Under the pieces are notes generated by a model, which made no database searches, was not told the origin of the DNA, and saw only the letters and a list, made by a program, of their open reading frames with translations. From the NCBI GenBank assembly GCA_003833135.1, contig QZLH01000409.1, forward strand, positions 1-12,144: a stretch of DNA of 12,144 nucleotides. Direction: 5' to 3'. A program made the position numbers and the translations under genes. Shown piece by piece: positions 8,127 through 12,144 of this stretch. Source of the stretch: Oehlia diaphana. Lineage: Eukaryota > Glomeromycota > Glomeromycetes > Glomerales > Glomeraceae. The first letter of the stretch is position 1. Each line of letters starts with the position of its first letter.

Positions 8127-8279
8127 GTTATTATGCAGACGTCCAAGATCATGTTCCATGACAATGATCTATATGACGTAATGCGTTCAATAATATCAAA
8201 GATATTTACGCAATAATAATTTATCTAAAAAATATCAGTATGTTAAAAACAACATGATCTTATTTGTCTGCATAATAAC
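8127..8279. mobile_element. 153-bp inverted-repeat element (MITE-like)
   Basis: The arms at 8127-8155 and 8251-8279 are inverse copies. GTTATTATGCAGAC and AAGATCATGTT match exactly and are separated by four bases that differ (GTCC versus AAAT). The interior has its own small hairpin, AATATC-AAA-GATATT. No convincing target duplication is present, so the superfamily is unknown. The element starts two bases after the 80-nt foldback ends. Confidence 0.7.
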
Positions 8280-8946
8280 CGCTTTTATACTATAAATTTT
8301 TTAACTTTCTACTGAAGATTAATGATAATTAAAATTTTAAACTATATTGGCGAAAAAAAAAAAAAAAAAATATTCAAAAAATGTAAAATTTTAAAATTTA
8401 ACAATAACCAATATAACAAATGGTTATAACTAGTCTAAATTTTTCTTTGACTTTAGATTTGCTATCCTGATTTAAAAAATGAACAAATAAAATAAGTATA
8501 TCATACTTATGGTAGCCTTGTTTTCTATTTACACGATAAACCGGATCTATTGGTTCCACTAAAAATATCCGGTTTATCCGGTATAGTAAAAAATTTTTGA
8601 TTTATTGAAAATCTATTATACTCAATTTTTTTCAATAAATTCATGCTAATAAAATTAATATACACTATATTTTAATTTTAATCATAATTTAAGTCATAAA
8701 GGTCATGAAAATGATTTTTAATTGAATTATATAACCGGCCAGAATTAAGTTTTTTATAATTCTGGCCAAAATTAAATTTACCGCATCACGATACTTAAAT
8801 TTTATTGGTTGAATATCACGTGATTATGATTACCGAATCATTTTTACTATAGCTGGTTAGAAAATTGATCCATATCGGGCTTTTACTAGTAAAACTCCGG
8901 TATATCGAAAGTAACGTGATTTGGTTCCGAATTTCACTGTGTATAT
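8280..8946. other. Palindrome-rich spacer downstream of the kinase gene
   Basis: No gene seen. It holds hairpin GATAAACCGGA (8535-8545) / TCCGGTTTATC (8568-8578), hairpin GGCCAGAATTA (8737-8747) / TAATTCTGGCC (8757-8767), and TCACGTGA around 8816-8823. It ends with a CCGG-containing stretch (8875-8935) that includes AACGTGATTTGG. This lies right at the 3' end of the minus-strand kinase and so would be its 3' flank or untranslated region. Confidence 0.6.
8737..8767. repeat. GGCCAGAATTA-type hairpin, copy 2
   Basis: 11-bp perfect arms, GGCCAGAATTA (8737-8747) and TAATTCTGGCC (8757-8767), with a 9-nt loop. The arm order is reversed relative to 5152-5187, as expected for two different halves or orientations of a dispersed palindromic family. 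Confidence 0.75.
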
Positions 8947-9540
8947 TTAAAAATAGTCACCATCATTACTAATGTTCAGTTGAGAAATATCAATTTGGAG
9001 AGATTCTATTTAATAAATAAAAAATTAATACTCTTTTTAGATGATAGTTGAATATTTTTTATTAATAGATACCTGAAAATTTTATACTACTAATCATATC
9101 ATCATTTTTTTCGTAAGAATTATCAGAATTATTTGGTTCAAAAAAATTATTATTATCAATTCTTAATTGTAAATTATCAATTTGTAAAGATTCTATTTAA
9201 TAAATTAAAAATTTATTAATATTTTTATAATTATATATATATATAAACAAATATATATGATCTTATTAATTTCTAATTTTTAAAAATATACCTGAAGGTT
9301 CCATTTTAATAATATTATTTTTTTCATAACTATCATCAGAGTTTTTTAGTCCAAAAGTATTGTTATTTTTCAATAGAGAAATATCAATATGTAAAGATTC
9401 TATTTAATAATTGAATCCTTATTAGTATTTTTTACCATTAATATGAATATTTTTTTACTAATAAATACCTGAAAATTTTATGCTAATTATATTATCATTT
9501 TGCTCATAATAATCATCGGAATTTTTTGGTTCAGGAAGAT
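8947..9540 (-). repeat. Tandemly duplicated C-terminal exons of the kinase
   Basis: The end of the main kinase exon (PKNSDDYYEQNDNIISIKFS) is repeated in two cassette exons: 9399-9292 (108 nt, ESLHIDISLLK ... KNSDDSYEKNNIIK) and 9192-9073 (120 nt, ESLQIDNLQLR ... NNSDNSYEKNDDMISSIKFS). The last exon, 9005-8947, closes with ESLQIDISQLNISNDGDYF. Every junction is phase 1, the cassettes are multiples of three, and each upstream intron starts GTAT and ends TTAAATAG. Each cassette is a hybrid: the start of the terminal exon plus the end of the main exon. The duplicated unit therefore spanned one intron. Confidence 0.85.
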
Positions 9541-10796
9541 TATAATTAAAATCAAGTAATCTGCTAGTATAAATAGCCTCTGAGTGTGTTTCGTAAGATA
9601 TTCCTAGATTGATTGAAATTACATTGCTAGTTTGTAAGCCATTATTGATATTTACTGCTTCTTTAATTTGTTTTTTTATCTCAGTATTATTGTATTTACT
9701 ATATAATTCTCTATACCATTGACTTAAAATTTCTTTAATTTCTTCTATTTTTGGCCGATTTAATTGATTTGCATCTAAGCATCTTTTAATTAGATGCACA
9801 ATTAACTGAGGTACTTCAATATTAAACCTTGGTCTAAGCCCTTTACAAATTTTTATGGCTAAATTTATATTATGACTTACATCATAATATGGTGGTAATC
9901 CAGAAAATACTTCATACATAATTATACCAAAACTATAAATGTCTGAAACCTTAGTATAATTTTGTCCTCTCAAAATTTCAGGGGCAATATAAGGTAAAAC
10001 ACCATAAACACTATTTTTAGTATTTTTTGTATTTATTGATGCAAAATAATCTGTGGGTTTGCATAATCCCAAATCAGTTATACAAGTAAGATGTTTAAGT
10101 CTTAATATGTTACATATATGCAAATCTCGATGAATTAATCCATTTTCATGAATATCTCTAAGTCCATGTGCAATACTATGCAAATAATTGATCTTATCAC
10201 TCCAACTTAATTCATTATAACTAGTATCTAAATAATTTCGTAAACTTCCATGCTCTGCATAATCCAAAACCATTATATAGTCTTGTGTTTCCGGATCTTG
10301 AGTTATTCCATAAAATTTAATAATACATTTGTGCAAATTTAATTTGTAATGTAATGTAATCTGTATATTTATAAATAAGTATTAATAGCAAAATTAAATA
10401 TTTATTAAAAATAGTTATATAACTTACCTCATTCATAAATTCCAAAGTAATATTTTTTGAATTACTTATACTTTTCAGAGCTACAACCATGTTTCGATCT
10501 TTCCTTTTCCAATTTTTATTATAATAACCCCATTTGTTTATATAATCATCAATCCATCTTGCTTTATATACTTTTCCAAACCCACCTTTCGCAATATATT
10601 TAACATTATAAATTCTATCATAAGGTATCCATTCTAATGCCACTTTTGCATCATTATGAACTGATAGCTGGGTATCTTGAATGAATTTATTAATATCATC
10701 ATTACCACTGGTCCAATTTATAAAATTTCGTTGAAAATGCATTGAATTACATGTAACATTACAACTTCCACATTTATTGAAATCTAAAACCACCAT
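8947..10796 (-). CDS. Protein kinase of the Rhizophagus expanded kinase family (5 exons)
   Basis: Exons on the minus strand: 10796-10428, 10360-9469, 9399-9292, 9192-9073 and 9005-8947, about 515 codons. The introns are 67, 69, 99 and 67 nt, all GT-AG, and the joined frame stays open. N-terminal Cys cluster (C-x2-C-x3-C) and FINWTSGNDDI; glycine loop AKGGFGKVY; ATP lysine in VALK; helix-C Glu in EFMNE. In exon 2 come the catalytic loop HRDLHICN, DLG in place of DFG, APE, DIYSFG, and the RP of the last helix. All catalytic residues are present, so it should phosphorylate Ser/Thr or Tyr in the cytoplasm; the substrate is unknown. The tail is made of duplicated exons. The ATG at 10796 is not a native start: it lies in an older kinase scrap, and the frame is open further upstream. 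The true 5' end is therefore uncertain. Confidence 0.85.
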
Positions 10797-10853
10797 ATAG
10801 TTCTTGGTTTCTGTATCTTGAGTTATCCCATGAACTTTATAAGGTACTGCAAT
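10797..10853 (-). other. In-frame kinase scrap joining the two N-lobe copies
   Basis: After a good acceptor (TATTGTAG at 10854-10861) come 19 codons, IAVPYKVHGITQDTETKNY, which continue into MVVLDF. This is the HGITQDxETxxYxMVLD segment that starts the second kinase exon, here cut off after VLD and fused directly to the N-terminal Cys cluster of the intact copy. There is no stop, so the upstream copy and the complete kinase form one open frame after splicing the 140-nt intron 10854-10993. Confidence 0.75.
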
Positions 10854-10993
10854 CTACAATATATTAAAGTAGAAAATCAGTAAAAGTAAAATTTTATCTA
10901 TTTGTTTCTATCAACTGGCAATTTATTCACAAAATAGCATGATATAATTATACTAATTCACAAAAAATGAGATTGTTAATAAATTCATTATAC

Positions 10994-11374
10994 CTTATAT
11001 ATAAATTCAAATGTAATCATACTTGCTGGATTATTTAAATTTTTCAGAATTACAAATATATTTTGATCATTTCTTTTCCAATTTTGATTTTTATTATCCC
11101 AAATACTGTCATACTCCAAATATCTATCATCATCATTAGTTATACATCCATCAATCCAATTTGCTCTATACACTTTGCCAAAATTATCATCTTCTGCAAT
11201 ATATTTAACATCATAAAGTCTATTGTAAGGTATCCATTCTAACACCTTTCTTGCATTATCATGAACTGATAACTGAACATCTTGAATGAAGTTATCAATA
11301 TCATTATTACCACTACTCCAATTAGGGATGGCAACGGTCACGGTCATTAACCGGTTATGACCGGTCATGACCAT
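10994..11374 (-). CDS. Possible MITE-initiated first exon of a chimeric kinase
   Basis: An ATG inside the MITE (11374) gives 16 MITE-encoded codons and then enters the host N-lobe copy at PNWSSGNND, for 127 codons in total up to a donor AAG|GTATAA at 10993. Splicing to 10853 keeps the frame through the whole kinase, about 661 codons. The protein would have a degenerate ATP-loop lobe, then a complete kinase and the duplicated tail. The reading frame is a direct observation. That it is transcribed from here is inference. Confidence 0.4.
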
Positions 11375-11719
11375 GATCGATATCGGTCTGTCAAAGACCT
11401 CTGACCGACCGTTTGACCGACCGGTCTGACCGACCGTTTAACCGACCGTTTGACCGACCATTTAACCGATCCTGAAAACGTTTGCAAAATGTTTTTTAAT
11501 ATAAAATTTAATAAAAAAATGTTTCGCAAACGTTTTTTAATTATTTTAATAGAAAACGTTGCAAAAACGTTTTTATTAAGTAATTCATAAAAAAAAACGT
11601 TTTACAAATGTTTTCAGGATCAGTCAAATGGTCAGTAAAACGGTTGGTTGGTCGGTCAAAGGTTCTTAACTGGTTATGACTGACCGATGACTGACCATGA
11701 CCGACCGTTGCCATCCCTA
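11323..11719. mobile_element. hAT-like MITE, 397 bp, with foldback structure
   Basis: The termini TAGGGATGGCAACGGTC are perfect inverse copies for 17 bases, and they fit the hAT pattern YARNG. The flanking 8-bp duplication ACTCCAAT (11315-11322 and 11720-11727) is exact. The interior is a long imperfect inverted repeat: GATCCTGAAAAC ... at 11468-11497 pairs with 11591-11621. The left arm carries about five copies of a TGACCGACCGTTT unit (11402-11470). It encodes no transposase. The intact kinase copy shows the corresponding uninterrupted site near 10690-10720. Confidence 0.92.
11402..11470. repeat. TGACCGACCGTTT subterminal repeats inside the hAT-like MITE
   Basis: About five near-copies of a 12-14 bp unit, rich in CpG in a genome window where CG is otherwise scarce. 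Subterminal short repeats of this kind are commonly transposase-binding sites in hAT elements. The right arm has fewer and more degraded versions. Confidence 0.75.
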
Positions 11720-11860
11720 ACTCCAATTTTTAAAATTTTATTGAAAATGGATTGAATTACACACTTTATTACATTTTTCACACATGTTACTCAAAACCAT
11801 CATATAGTTCTTGGTTTCTGTATTTTGAGTTATTCCATAAACTTCATGAGATACTGCAAT

Positions 11861-12104
11861 TAAGGTTGCTTATCTAAACCTCTTCAAAATCCTACGATTA
11901 GTTTCGTCAAAATTTTACTATAGATTTATTATAGTTTCAGCAGAGTTTCGGCAGTTTCAGCATTTATAATAAGTTTTGGCAGTTTCACCTTTCTCCAGAG
12001 TTTCGCCAGTTTTTTAATATAACTTTAATATAGTTTCAGCAGAATTTCGCTTTTCAGCAAAACGCCATCTTGCCTAAACCCTTAGGTTTCAGCAAGCAAC
12101 CTTA
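11861..12104. mobile_element. Second hAT-like MITE, 244 bp
   Basis: The left end TAAGGTTGCTTATCTAAACC and the inverse of the right end, TAAGGTTGCTTGCTGAAACC, match in 11 leading bases and most of the rest; they start with the hAT-like TAAGG. The 8-bp duplication ACTGCAAT flanks it exactly (11853-11860 and 12105-12112). The interior has about six copies of a GTTTCRGCAG-like motif. The intact kinase copy has ACTGCAATCTACAATATATT without an insertion at 10846-10865, which serves as an empty-site reference. Confidence 0.92.
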
Positions 12105-12144
12105 ACTGCAATCTACAATATATTAAAGTTAGAAATATTAATAA

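Larger units (their letters stand above)
10994..12112 (-). pseudogene. Upstream tandem copy of the kinase N-terminal exon, broken by two MITEs
   Basis: The coding parts are 11314-10994 (NWSSGNNDIDNF through FEFIYK), 11852-11720 and the 8-bp site at 12112-12105. Without the two MITEs and their duplications it would be 462 nt, in frame with the intact copy. It has GITQNTETKNYMMVL, then MCEKCNKVCNSIHFQ, then a TAA where the intact copy has CGA (Arg), then the N-lobe. The glycine loop is degenerate (AEDDNFGKVY in place of AKGGFGKVY), but the lysine (VILK) remains. A 12-codon insertion (around TNDDDRYLEYDS) distinguishes it. The MITE at 11323-11719 breaks it after NWS, and the one at 11861-12104 sits 8 bases inside the splice acceptor. 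The part downstream of the first MITE is still open and may be used as an exon. Another repeat unit probably continues beyond the window, since an intron end runs off at 12144. Confidence 0.75.

Noticed and set aside
9458..9468. Kinase end at GIY then stop as the only C-terminus
   Set aside because: The GTATTTATTAG is a splice donor followed by a conserved-type acceptor and homologous exons. It remains possible as an intron-retention isoform, but not as the default.
10317..10427. C-terminal extension of the first kinase exon after EFMNE (SYITIFNKY...)
   Set aside because: It is intron readthrough: GTAAGT follows GAG directly, and splicing to the acceptor at 10361 restores EITLHYKLNLHKCIIKFYG.
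11541..11726. 61-codon open frame on the minus strand
   Set aside because: It lies almost wholly inside the foldback arm of the hAT-like MITE and translates its GGTCAGT-type repeats.
1..12144. tRNA, rRNA or other known structured RNA genes
   Set aside because: No cloverleaf-compatible B-box (GGTTCRA context) or rRNA-like segment was found on either strand by eye; a dedicated covariance search was not possible.

Overview
The window looks like a nuclear fragment of an AT-rich arbuscular-mycorrhizal fungus of the Rhizophagus irregularis type (Glomeromycotina). The reasons are a strongly AT-biased intergenic background, short GT-AG introns (67-140 nt), many small transposon-derived repeats, and a protein kinase of the expanded lineage-specific kinase family I associate with Rhizophagus (an N-terminal Cys cluster followed by FINWTSGNDDI, then HRDLHxxN, DLGLCKP and DIYSFGIIMYEV). 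The assignment is from remembered family features, not from a search.

Left part (1-5900), mostly repeats. Positions 8-318 are a minisatellite of about 28 bp whose units are each a small palindrome. Positions 1280-2396 (minus strand) are a 5'-truncated non-LTR retrotransposon: the C-terminal end of its polyprotein, a 3' region and an A-rich tail, framed by a perfect 19-bp target duplication at 1261-1279 and 2397-2415. Positions 4059-4316 are a 258-bp Tourist/PIF-Harbinger-like MITE with GGCC termini and TTA duplications. Positions 5265-5720 (minus) are a frame-broken coding relic ending in what looks like the first strands of an RNase H domain. A 30-bp minisatellite follows.

Middle (5900-8950), no convincing host gene. 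It holds a 576-bp element with nearly perfect 34/35-bp inverted repeats and an 85-codon open frame (6823-7398), a long interrupted A tract (7944-8030), a 38-bp-stem hairpin (8045-8124), a second inverted-repeat element (8127-8279), and scattered short palindromes (GGCCAGAATTA / TAATTCTGGCC, CACGTG, CCGG-type).

Right part (8947-12144, minus strand) is a rearranged kinase locus. A complete kinase with all catalytic motifs can be spliced from five exons between 10796 and 8947. Its C-terminal tail is built from tandemly duplicated exons. Directly upstream is a tandem copy of the N-terminal exon (a degenerate N-lobe) joined in frame through a short kinase scrap. This upstream copy carries two independent hAT-like MITEs, at 11323-11719 (duplication ACTCCAAT) and 11861-12104 (duplication ACTGCAAT). 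The intact downstream copy shows the corresponding uninterrupted sites. One MITE supplies an ATG from which the whole chimeric kinase could be read.
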